A model generated the notes under the pieces. The model ran no database searches. It had not been told where the DNA came from and was given only the letters and a program-made list of their open reading frames with translations. The position numbers and the translations under genes were made by a program. Positions 22,630 through 33,232 of a DNA stretch of 64,000 nt are shown piece after piece. This stretch comes from Proales similis. Its lineage: Eukaryota; Rotifera; Eurotatoria; Ploima; Proalidae. The stretch lies in contig JAGVRJ010000001.1 of assembly GCA_019059635.1 (NCBI GenBank), positions 2,914,001 through 2,978,000 of the forward strand, in the 5' to 3' direction. The number at the start of each line of letters is the position of its first letter. Position 1 is the stretch's first letter.

Positions 22630-22892
22630 AGTCCACTCGCGGCTTGTTTGAATTCTGCAGTCTACAACGACGAGCTGCTTGACAGACTATTATATCGATA
22701 CAGCCGCTGCCGGACATAAGATCCTTTTCCTGATGGCCGTTTATTTGTCTTATTCGCGCCAAGTCGATTAAAGTTGTGCGCAAAAAAAGGACAAGTCTAG
22801 TTGAATAAAGTTTTATTATTTAAATCTCTAAAAATCGTTTATTCTCCTCAAGCAACGTTTTTCTTTTCAAGGCACTAGCTTCAACCTGGGTT

Positions 22893-25861
22893 CTACTTGT
22901 TTAGGAAATAGTCAAGCCACGATTGTTGTTTGGCTGGTCGACATTTGTCCGGCTCGACGTAAACATTCTGCGGTTCGATACGCTCATAGTTCTGCCAGAC
23001 AACCTCCTTTGAGAAAAGACCTTGTTTAGTGGACTGGAGACACACACAAAGTGAATGTAAAACTTGCCTTTCCACAGCCCATGGCTTGCTTCGACTTGAG
23101 TGAAAAGTCGACCAGTCGTTGTTTAATTGATTCGGACAAGTTGTCTCTTTTGGAAAGAGAAACGATGCTTGTATACCAGTGAGTAGCCCAATCCTTTTCC
23201 CAGTCTACGTCTGAAGGCAGAGAAATCTCTCCAGTCCTTGAGATTTAGTCAAAATTAGCAGAACGGCCGCTCAATTCGATCGCTGATCACAAACCTGTTC
23301 AAATCGAGAACAAGGCGAACTCCCTCGTCAATTGATGGAAGCGAAGTGCAGCCGCTAAATGTGTTTATGCGTGGGTAGTAAAGAAGAAATTGGAAGCACA
23401 TTTCGTTCCTTGTGCTATCGCCGCCCTTTTAATTTCGTTCATGACTTGTTTAAAATACGACAAAGAATCGCTCTACCAAGGTCATTCTGTTTCTAGACAG
23501 AGTTCGATAGCCGCACTCGGTGATTAGCTCGTCGCCCGGATAGACCTTCACCGGCGGATTGATGGGAAACGAGTTCTGGTAGTCAAAGTCGTAATATTTG
23601 TTCTGGAACACGTAGCCCAGCTCTCGATTATTGCGCACTAGCTTCGTCCACACCTCGTAGCCGACCAGGTGAGTGTGCGGCGCAGCTGCCACAATGTTCA
23701 ACCCTTCGGGTGGAATCATCTTTAAACGTTTAGACCGCAGCTCAGACGTGATCTTCTTTAGCTGATTAAATACTAAAATTAAGGACCTTTTGGGTGCAGT
23801 CGGCGTAGCAGAAGCCAATGATCGGATAGTTGGTCATTTGAGGCGGAATCGCGATTGCGATCGGACTAGCTGGCACGCCCACACTCAACACTCCCAGTTC
23901 GTTTCTTTGCAGCTTCTTGGACATGTGCAGGCGAACTTTGAGCTCGTCAATGTAGCCTTTGAGAAAAGATTTCGAATCTCTTTGTCTTTGGCTCGAAAGC
24001 ATCCAACAAACCGATTTTCTCCTCTGGGTTGTCGTAGTGAACCTCGAACGCCACATAGTTGTAGCCACTGTTGCCGCCGACCGGAAAACTAGTTTGAGAA
24101 TCCAGTGAGTGATTAGAGCTATTTCCGAATGGACAAAATCACAAAAACAAACCCAGTGTCTTTTGGAAACGAGGTGAGCTTATAAATTAACAGTCAAATT
24201 AACAAATTGGTCGAGATCATCCAAAATCGAAAGCTTACAGTTTCGCCGCCCACAGCCCACCTAAACATGGTCTTGGATTTAGAAAACGCGAAAGCGAGCC
24301 TCTACAACCCGAATACTTACACAAGAGAAATGGCGTTGCAGTATCGTGTCTTGACCGGGTTGATCTCAGCATCGCCGGGCAGAAATTCCGGAGTTCCATC
24401 GTAGCTCTCATCGCACTCATAAACGACCATGTGATGCATTCGCTCGAAGTTTATTTCGGGCAATATGACTTCCCACTGTTCAAGTCGACTTTGACAGAAA
24501 GATAACAATTTGCCTCAAGTTGGCTTTACTTGCCTTTGTGAAATGGCGCTTGTTCTTGCGCAGCTCATCAGGCACTCTGAAGCCTGCCACGTAATAGTAA
24601 GTGTCGTGGTGAGGCAGAATTATATTGCGCACGCCAAAGTCCAAGTAATCGAATTCTTCCTCATCTGCATTGGTGTCAGCCCGATTGCCGACCAGAATGA
24701 CAGATTTGCTTCCACGATTTTTGGCTCCGTGGTAGCTTATGTCCCTACCGCGGGCAGGATCAGTCTCGCCCCAAGCGAAAATGAGCCGAGGCGAACCTTC
24801 CTTTAAAGTGAAATTTTAGAAATTTTTGTTCCGGTCCAAGCTGCAGCGATCTCCAACAGCGAACCTCAATGTTGATGTCTTGATCGTCACAAGGCAACAG
24901 TGGTCGCTTGAACTTGAAAATCGTGTAGCCGTTCAGCTCGGTCGCCCCCAAAAGCTCCCAGTCGGCGTGGTCGTCAACTACCACCGCTCGATCGACTATA
25001 TGTCGGTCCTTGATTCAATGAATGTATATTAAGACGCAATCGAGTTGAGGGATTGTTGTTCAAGGTCGTTACCGTGAAGTGAACAGAGCCATCAGAGTTC
25101 ACCCAGCCGATGAACACGTCCGATTTGTCCATGTTGCCGTTCGGTGTGATTCCAAAACCGACCCATCCACGAGTTCGCACATGCACCTCTCCGATGAGTT
25201 CTTTGGCCGTTGTGTTCCAATAGAAATGAAACTCGCCTGGCACAAGCTCAGCCTGCTTGCTGTAGAGCTCAGTCGGAGCTGAGTCAAATCTGATTGTCGG
25301 CTTTCGATAGCACTGTGCTGGTGCGGGGCCGCCAAGCAGACGCACGTTGTAGGTTCGATAGACAGGCTGGTCGATGTCACCTTTGCGCATTGAATTTCCT
25401 GTGGCGACCACAAGGCGGTTCAGGCCTTCTCTGATGTCCAGATCTTCGCCTGAAGGGTCGCAAAGACGAATGGGTCTCTTGAACTTGTAGATTGAATAGT
25501 CTCCTTTGCGCACTGCCTCCTCCAGTGCAAAGTTGGTCACTTGGTCCAAATAGGGAGCAGCGGGAATCAACGGACCTCGCTGCCATCGATCAGAAATGTG
25601 TCCAGTTTCGTCTTCATTCAGCCAGGCCACGATCAGATCTGAACGAATTTGTGTGCCGGACTCTTCGCTCAGACCGAACACGAGCCACTTGGCGCTCTTT
25701 ACATGCAGCTCGAACGTAATCCATTCGCCCTCTGTCTTCCAGAAGAGACGGACATCCTCGCCCAGGGGACGTTCGTTTGGATACAGCTCGGTCGGCATTG
25801 GCCGCTGTGCGACCGCAATTGACGCAATAAGCGCAATTGCCAGTAAATTCAAAAAGCTCAT
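22893..25861 (-). CDS. DBH/MOXD-like copper monooxygenase with two DOMON domains
   Basis: A secreted copper-dependent monooxygenase of the dopamine beta-hydroxylase/MOXD1/PHM family, 791 aa from twelve exons that all join in phase. Signal peptide MSFLNLLAIALIASIAVA. DOMON 1 spans about residues 22-180 (LVFGLSEESG, SDLIVAWLNEDETGHI) and DOMON 2 about 195-340 (VGFGITPNGNMDKSDVFIGWVN). Then come the copper domains: HHMVVYEC, FEVHYDN, PHTHLVGYEVW, MTLGGDSTRNEMC, supplying the His/Met copper ligands of both sites. MOXD1 and DBH normally carry one DOMON. Two tiny exons (24239-24260, 22 nt; 24153-24178, 26 nt) are consecutive. The intron at 24476-24533 begins with GC. It could oxidise a catecholamine-like or peptide substrate; which is unknown. 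Confidence 0.9.
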
Positions 25862-26203
25862 TTGATTTTTTTTCTTTTACTCTTCTCTTTGCGACTTTCT
25901 CAGTCGTCTGGCTTAATTTAAGCAGAGAAGAAGTATGCTGTAATATTTCATTGGTTAAACTTTTCTCCAAGCAAGGCCATATGAAAAGCTCATGAGCAAA
26001 CACAAACCAGCACAGTCACGACATTTATTTGACGCCCTTTAAACCCTCAATCGCTATGTAGCCCCAGAATGATTAAGCTCGGCAACGAGAGAAGAAGCGA
26101 GTCAACACTTTGGGGCTCAGTATCTTCTCTCGTTCGAAAGCAAACACTCTCGACTCTTTTTCTTGGTTTATTTATTTTCAAATATGGCGAAGAAGCTTCT
26201 TGT

Positions 26204-26851
26204 CTACAGCTCGCATGCGTCATGACTGACTGGATGGAGTTGAATACCAGCTGTTGTGTACTTTTGTTTAAAAGTTGGACACAGGTCGAGGTCGACGGGC
26301 TGTCGAGAACGTCCGAGCACGTAATATGCTCTCAGATTGGCCCCGTTTATTTTGGTCGTCTCTTGAACGATCATTGCTCGCTCGTAGTCGATGCAAAGAA
26401 ACTCGAAACTCAAATAGTTTTCGAAATCTTTGATTTTCATCACCGAATCTTTGAGATAGGCGATCGAGCTCATTTCATACGGTCCAGCCATTCGGCTGAA
26501 TCTTTACGAAAAGAAAATTAGAAATGGCAAGCATGAGCGTCCTCTTGAGCTACCTTTCAACCCGTGTACTAAGCTTGAACGTGTTGGCGTCTTGTTGCTC
26601 AATTTTGATGGTGCCACAGTTGAGATTTAGCGCGCCAAGTATGTTTGACGCGTTTTGAACGTACCAAGTGCCCAGCATCTGAATTGAGTTTTAACGGGTC
26701 GCTTTGAATTCGCATTGAAGCAGTCTTTATTTACTCTGTTTTGGTCCAGATTATCCACACGTGTGAAAAGCTGCTCATCATTTCTTAGGCTCACTGCCAG
26801 AATCTCGCTCGTTACAATCAGAAATAGACACACACTGTAAAACACTCTCAT
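26204..26851 (-). CDS. Secreted lipocalin
   Basis: A 177 aa protein from three exons (26735-26851, 26554-26678, 26204-26495). Signal peptide MRVFYSVCLFLIVTSEILA. The first intron splits the lipocalin motif; joined it reads VDNLDQNRMLGTWYVQNASN, the family GxW signature near the N-terminus of the barrel. Later parts (YYVLGRSRQPVDL, paired Cys at CGTIKIE and FLCIDYE) fit the eight-stranded barrel and its disulfides. Lipocalins carry small hydrophobic ligands; the ligand here is unknown. A start five codons upstream (26866) is also open. Length is typical for the family. Confidence 0.8.
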
Positions 26852-27326
26852 GATTGAAATGCGCACGGCCAGCTCAAGTCTTGTTGGATTTTATTTTAAG
26901 TTCATTTAACCGATAACAGCAACAGCACCAAATAGATAAATTAAAAGCAGATCGCGTTTAATTCTTGGCATTTTACTTCGAGCTGACGTTCGTTCAATAG
27001 CGCGCAGGCAGATTTCGAAAAAGCACGTTCACAGTACAGCTGCTAATTTTCATAACGCGATTCTCAGATCGGCTTTCAGTCTAGACAACTGTTGCAAACT
27101 GCTTTTTTTAATTTTGATTATCCTCATGGTGTCGAGTTTGTTTCCGGGCCTTGCTGGACTGGCGAGCAGCTGTCAATCTAAACATTTGACAATAATTCTA
27201 CTTGCCCATCGCTCAACTTGTTTGAACTCGACAAGAATATTTTGGAATTATTCAGACCTGCCAATCAATTTTGCCCAAATTTTATTGAAAACTGAATGCG
27301 ATAATTATCGAGTCTGATCGGGTGTG
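26852..27326. other. Intergenic region between lipocalin and SNAPC1
   Basis: Lipocalin 5' flank and SNAPC1 3' flank (both minus strand). No additional gene seen. Confidence 0.4.
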
Positions 27327-28812
27327 TCAGTCTTCGTCCTGCATCGCCAGGGCTTCTTTCAGACTCGCCATTATTTCATCGTCGTCGTCGTCGTCGTCTG
27401 GAACCTCCTCGTTCATGCCCAAATCTCCGTCCTCATCGTTTTCGTCGTCTTCATCTTGCTCGTTCAGCTCCGATTTAGAATCTCTTTTGTTTGCATTTTT
27501 TCTTCTTTTTTTGGATTTGACCATCGATTTGGACGCCGACACAGAACCATTGGTCATCTCATCTTCGTTCGATATCAAACTTTCTAGGTCATGGCTGATT
27601 CGAGACGCCGCTCTTGGCTTTTCACTTCTACAGCCCGTCTTTCGGCCCCTTTGGCCTGCTTTTCCTCCGGCTTGGCGCTTCGTGCTCTCTCTAGCTTCCG
27701 TCTCGCCCGATTTGCTATTTTTATTCGGTTCGGTCTCAATCAAATTTGCGAGCTCTTCCGTCCTGTCAACGATTTAGCGGTGCAGACATTCTGACCAACA
27801 CCAGACCATTACCCGTTGAGTGCGTCCAAGTTGGTGTTTATGTAACGAGGCACCGACGAGCTGCCAAGCTTATGCGCCAAATCTTCTTTGAACTGAAGAT
27901 AGGCTTCGTGAATTGTGCCCATTTGCTATTTTCGCCTATTTTGGTTTATGACCGATTTGAAAGTGCTCGCTTGATTTACTTCGTTCAGCTCGTTGTTGAG
28001 AAGAGACTCGCGGAACTCGCTCATCGTAGGCAGCTCGTTCTCGTCCATTTGCTGTAGATTCAGTTTGGGCATTCGCTGGCTAAAGTTGGGCTTCAAATAA
28101 CCGGCATTTCTCTTTGAACGCAGTTTTTCAGTCATTCTTCAAGATTCTACGCTTGACTGGATCGGGTTACATAGACAAGCTCGAATTCACTGCAGAGCTC
28201 AAAGGCGTCCGAATGCAACAAATAGCGAAACGTGTACTCGACATCCACGTGCTCTTCCTCATTGACTTGGTTCACAAATTTGAGAATGGACACCCATTGG
28301 TCGGCTGCAACTGGCACCTACGTTCGCTCGGAATTGTTTGTTGTTTGGAGGCGACACAAATTTTAAGATCAAAGTACCTTAAGCTTGGGCTTCATGGTTT
28401 GATTACAGTAAAGACCGTAGATTGTGTAGAGAGCTCCAGCCCTCACCTCCAAGCCGAGCTCTTCGTTCAGAAGATATTCCATTGTGATTTTGAATATGTC
28501 CCTCATGAACTTGAATCAGGTGGCAACTTGGCCTTTTAATCAACTCCTGGCCGAGCGTGTACTTACGAACTGGTAGTCGTAGGGGAACAGACGCGGCAGA
28601 CTTGAAAAGCGACAATTGAAACTGAGCTGCTCGCTCTGACGATAAAAGAGTTCGATGGCGCTGTCTTACGCTAGAATCTGATAGAATTTCATTTGATTCC
28701 ACACTTCGCAGAAGGAGACGAATCGAATAGTCTCGAGCTCGTGAAACGCATTCAGCAGCCGCAGGAGATCTTCTCTATAAAAATGATTGAAATCAGCATC
28801 GCTTGATTGCAT
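27327..28812 (-). CDS. SNAPC1: snRNA-activating protein complex subunit 1
   Basis: A subunit of SNAPc, which binds the proximal sequence element of U1-U6 and other snRNA promoters and recruits Pol II/III. About seven short exons. Recognisable blocks: DLLRLLNAFHELETIRFVSF then FCEVWNQMKFYQIL, and GLEVRAGALYTIYGLYCNQ followed by TMKPKLK. Later come DQWVSILKFVNQV and YTFRYLLHSDAFELC; these follow human SNAPC1 in order. Downstream: KPNFSQRMPKLNLQQ, QMGTIHEAYLQFKEDLAHKL, and an acidic/basic disordered tail ending MASLKEALAMQDED. The start at MQSSDADFNHF is a best guess, since an upstream exon is possible. It is arranged head-to-head with THOC5, about 450 bp apart. Confidence 0.85.
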
Positions 28813-29258
28813 TTGCTTTCGACTGCCGTCCTCGATCGCTCTGAAAAGCAAACAAAATGAATCGAAATGCGCGTTTGGAAAAATTTTGAATTCCGCCAAG
28901 GCGACTCAAGACAAGTACGCATCGAGACCATCATATCGGCCTTACAGGCGTATCAGTGTCCGTGTCCGAGTATTAAAGTGAACTTTGTATTGACTGAAAA
29001 GCAAACAGAATGTTGTTGGCCATATCCATGCCGATTTGCACTTGAACAAATTTCAAATAAATGAAACAATGTCCTCTGGGCTTCAGTATCATAAGGAGTC
29101 AAACAGTGCGGACACAGGCTCGCAAACAACTCGACCAAGGGACTTGATCCCAGGGACCTATTCAGCAGGTTGGAAGTTTTAGTTTGTTCAAAAATCTTTA
29201 AGTGGTGTCTTAATTGAATGCTTGAATGTTGACAGAGAGAGCCAGGTATCGAAAGGAT
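28813..29258. promoter_or_regulatory. Divergent intergenic region SNAPC1/THOC5
   Basis: About 450 bp between two head-to-head RNA-biology genes, probably a shared or back-to-back promoter. There is no TATA box in an obvious place. A splice-acceptor-like CAG at about 29235 suggests a 5' UTR intron of THOC5. Confidence 0.45.
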
Positions 29259-32200
29259 ATGGTGCCCGCTCTGCAAACGCAGTCAGCTCAGCAGCAGCCG
29301 TCGATGCGTTTCATACACAAAGAGCCGTTCAATGAAGAGGCTGAGGCAGAAGAGTGTCAAATGCTTGACGACGTCTCTTGGCGTCAGAACATTGTAGAGA
29401 GATACAAGACTCTTTTGAAGGAAATGCGCTCATTGAAAAGTGATCCCAACGCGAATGTAAGTCCAAGGGCGCTGGCTAGGCAAACGCACCTGTTTGACTT
29501 TTGGGTGCAAAGAAGCAGCTGCTTGACGCCAAGTACAAGGAGGGCATTCTGATGGGCGCTGAACTCAAGCGCCTCAACAGAATAAGTCAAGTGAGAGTGA
29601 ATTGCGCCCGAGTGAAGACGCACGAAGAAAAGCTCAAAATAGACGAGTTTCACTTGGAACTACAAAATCTGCTCTACGAGGTCACTCATCTCAAAAAGGA
29701 GATTACAAAATGCCTCGAATTCAAGTAAACGAGTTTTAAACGCCATTCAACTGCTGAATCTAGACTAAAACTGGGTCTGTACAAGGTCGTTGGATGAAGA
29801 AATCAACTTGGTCTCGGTGGAAGACTTTTACGCCAGAGCGCCGCCAGAGATCTCTAAACCAGAAGTGACCAAGAATAACGAGCATCAGCTCAGACTTGCT
29901 CGTCTCGACTGGGAGCTCATCGAAAGACAAAAGTAAACAAGAAGCCGAGCTCGTTTAAATCGACGCAGAGTGGCAAACACTTTTTTAATAAACTTGAAAG
30001 CATGCTGGCAAGAATCAGAGAGCTCGAGGATCAGATCGAGCTGCGCGAAAAACAGTTGAAGGCCAAACATGAGAAGTTGGATTCACTTCAGCCGAAACTG
30101 GGCCAAATAATCAGCGCTTGTCAGCCAACGCTCGAGTATTTTGGCGAGAACTTTGCCGAAGACTTTGCCTACGACGAGCGAGTCCAGTACTTGCCCAAGC
30201 CGCTCTATCAACTATTCAGTCTGGCCAGTGCTTATCGAGACACAATGGGTAGGCGAACGATTTTTAGAAGAGCAGTAAAAACGAGCAAATAATTAAGGAA
30301 TGGCCTAGACACCGAAATGGGCATCGAGGTGCTGGGCGATTTAGAGGAAGCAAAGCAGTTCAACCTGAACGAGACGTTTAATCTGGGTAAGAGCCGCTGG
30401 GCTTCATTTTGACCAGAATCGCTTGCTACGGTCTCGGAATTCGAGAAGAAGAGGAGGACTCTGATTCGGGCAAAGAAGAGGAAGAGGACGGAGAAGAGTT
30501 TAAAAAGAAGAAGGCCAAAGCCAAAAAGGCCAAAAAGCACAAGAACTCAATCCAGGATAAACTCTTCAAGCTTTATCCGCTCACATGCAAATTAACCATC
30601 CGACTCGAAGGTAGCATTCTAGACCATTCAAACCCCTGAAAAGTGATAATGGCCCAAGGCTTTAAAGAACAAGGCGCGTTTTCGCTTGAGTTTGTCTATT
30701 TGACCATTCTGAAGATTGTCGCCGTTCGCACTCATGTCGACTTGAACATGAATGATGCGCCGAGTTTTGTCGAAGAGTAGATTTTCTTTCACTTGCTTAG
30801 TCCAGTTGTTTCGATTGATTGAAGTCTAAAAGCGATCGAAAATGCCTAGGTCTATTCTTCGGCCAGAGAACATGTTCTTCTGCTTGTTCCCGAACGACAC
30901 CGGCTTTGAAAGCCCGAACTTGGCCAATCGAATTCTGCTCGGCAATCTCGGGTAGGCTTCTGCTTCTTGCCTGCCACAGTCAGTCACATTTCGCAACTTT
31001 TCATGCCAATCTTCAAGAATCAAGTCGATCAAGAGCCAAATGAAAGAGATCGGAATGCCCTACAGATGGGCACAGATCATCTGTGGCCTCTACTTTGAGA
31101 ATAAAGCCGATCGGCTTGATCTCATATTCGGATCGAAAGCATCGTCCAATCTGAAGAGCAGCAGTCACGTCCAAACAAGAGATGCAAACGAACACAGCCA
31201 AGCGACCGAAGACGAGCCAATGGCCGATGTGGACACAAAAGATGAAGAAAATCAGGAAGAGCAAGTAGAAGAGCGAAACGAATCGCGACTTTTCGAGCGC
31301 ATCCTCAGCCAGCTCAAATCGAGATATAGATCCAGAATCGTCTTGCTCGACGCCCTCAGTAGTCTAAGTAAGACAGTCCGGTCTTATATGCTGTTGCAGC
31401 AGTAATCCTGAAATGTCGAAAAATGTGTAAAGCGAAGCTGCAAGCCCCGCGTACCGAAAACTGCTCCACTGGTGCGTTGCGTTTTCAAATCAAATCAACG
31501 ATCAAGAGCTTTGCGTGCTCGTCTTTCGACCAGTACTGCTCTCACCCGTACACAAAGCAAATGCTCGACAAGCGACTTGGCACCAACGAAGAGGAGTGCG
31601 TCTTTTTTCGGCTCGAGCTTGAGAACCAAAATGGTGATTGGACTTTTTTCTCAGTTGGAACAACTTGAACTGTTTGATTATGAATGTTTGGTTTAGCGAC
31701 TCTTGAGGCACAAATAGCGTTGAGCGTTTACTATCCCAAAGTGACGCCACTGTTCTCAATCTGCGTCAGACACAAGTACGAACGCACTCATTTGAATGAT
31801 GAGTCAATCAGGGTACTCTCACCACTTGACTCTCTCCCGCCTCTGACTTTGAGCGATTAAACCGATGAACATGATAAAATCAGGATTTGGAAAGAGAGAT
31901 GAACATCTTCTGCAGGACACTTGGCGACGAGATGAGTAGCAGCGGCAGCAGAAGCAGCAGTCAACTCAGAAGATGCAACTCGATTGGCCGCTTTTTGAAC
32001 GAAGATCGAATGCAGGAGCTGTTCGTTCGACAGATTATACATCTGATGGTCTGCTTTGACGTTTACCTCGAGTCTGAGTCTTATTATCTTCAAGATTCGC
32101 AATACTCGCGAGCGAAGCTGTTTCTAGCAGCCGTCGGGTGAGTCTAGTCGTCTTGCTTTGAGTGTAGAATTTGTCTTCAAGATTCTCTTGTCTTCAGAGG

Positions 32201-32282
32201 AAGAGACCGGAGGCGGCCTTACCAATACTCAAGTGTCAAGGACCTGTTCTTCCAAAGAGTCGAGTTCGAACCAAGACAATGA
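29259..32282 (+). CDS. THOC5: THO complex subunit 5
   Basis: A 773 aa nuclear subunit of THO/TREX, which couples transcription to mRNA export. Thirteen exons, with summed length in frame at every junction. Diagnostic text: [20 protein letters not shown] then [65 protein letters not shown], and [15 protein letters not shown] (human HPYLWVQKLGGLHF). It ends with [10 protein letters not shown] and a basic tail as in human THOC5 (683 aa). The start MVPALQTQ at 29259 follows a likely splice acceptor; a start at 29226 is less likely. A poly-Glu/Lys segment near residues 270-310 is the usual linker. An AATAAA lies about 65 bp after the stop. Confidence 0.93.
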
Positions 32283-32572
32283 CAAGTTTATCTTCATCAA
32301 TCATCAAATACGAGCAAAAAGCATCGACTTTTGACCATGAATTTCAATAAAAATAGACGATTGTGCCAATGACATGCAATCGCTCGAAGCTAGTCACAAT
32401 CTGATTTGATCTGATTTTTAATTTTAAACCTAAAATTACAAAAACAAAAACTCGAACTGTTTTTTGGTTGGTTTTTATTGCGGAATTCTAAGAAAAGGGG
32501 CGGATAGCTAATGAAAACAAATGTGCATCCTAATTATTGACTTGTACTTGATTTGGATTTGTTCACTTTGAG
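32283..32572. other. Convergent 3' region
   Basis: THOC5 3' UTR with AATAAA near 32346 on the plus strand, facing the 3' end of the small minus-strand gene with AATAAA near 32477 (reverse strand). Confidence 0.5.
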
Positions 32573-32875
32573 TTAAAACCGGCTTTGATTTATTTGTTTT
32601 GATTTATTCATTCCCTTGTATTTTGTATTTGTTTTTGGCACTGGCTTTATCTTTACTGATCTTACATTGTCATAGTCAACAAGTTCTGAAAGCTTCGAGC
32701 TGACGAATGCGTACGCTTCCAGCTGATTACCAAAAATTTTATTTTCTTTTTCTTCTGAGTTTTCATAAACAGTTGCTAGGTAACGTTCATGAGAAAACCT
32801 AAGGTAAATTTGCTTCCCGAGTAAATTGTCAAAAATTAGTTCAGACAAGTGAACCGTTAAATGAATAGATTGCAT
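32573..32875 (-). CDS. Small orphan gene, unknown function
   Basis: Possible 100 aa protein starting MQSIHLTVHLSELIFDNLLG, with a Lys/Asn-rich tail (KPVPKTNTKYKGMNKSKQIN). I recognise no family. It is called a gene because a good TATA box (TATATAAAG, 32925-32933 on this strand) lies at a suitable distance upstream and a poly(A) signal lies downstream, near 32477. Codon use is more AT-rich than the neighbours. An in-frame extension to 32908 would need a TTG start and lies almost at the expected transcription start, so I reject it. No signal peptide or membrane segment is clear. Chance remains a real alternative. Confidence 0.4.
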   Translation of the reverse strand: MQSIHLTVHLSELIFDNLLGKQIYLRFSHERYLATVYENSEEKENKIFGNQLEAYAFVSSKLSELVDYDNVRSVKIKPVPKTNTKYKGMNKSKQINQSRF

Positions 32876-32924
32876 TTCTGAAAATGATAACTCGCGAATG
32901 AATGACAACTGGGTGAATACAACA

Positions 32925-32933
32925 CTTTATATA
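32925..32933 (-). promoter_or_regulatory. TATA box of the small orphan gene
   Basis: TATATAAAG read on the minus strand, about 50 bp before the first ATG at 32875. Confidence 0.5.
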
Positions 32934-33232
32934 GCTACAATGACTCAGCAGGTTTAAGAGTACATGCCATGGTACCGTGACGTGGTGCAATTCATGGGAC
33001 CACGGCACGGCAAAACTTGTCTGACAAAAGGCAAGACCTTGACGGCCAGTTAATCTCTCAAGAAAAAATAATCGTTTTGGCACAGAGTTAAGAAAAAAGC
33101 CGAGCCAGGAATAGAAAGATCAACAAGCATTTGTTGGATTTTATTGTAGTTCTTCCTTTTGACAAGAATGCGTTTGTAAAGCCGAATTGTCTTAAGTAAC
33201 TAGTTTGTCGTGAATTTCTGGTAGACAAATTC

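Noticed and set aside
18526-23033. A polycistronic operon of EMC10, AKR, RBBP5 and the copper monooxygenase
   Set aside because: Spacers of about 210-290 bp are short, but no trans-splice evidence can be seen from DNA alone.
32841-33083. 80-codon minus-strand frame upstream of the orphan gene
   Set aside because: It spans the TATA box of the better candidate and shows no protein features.
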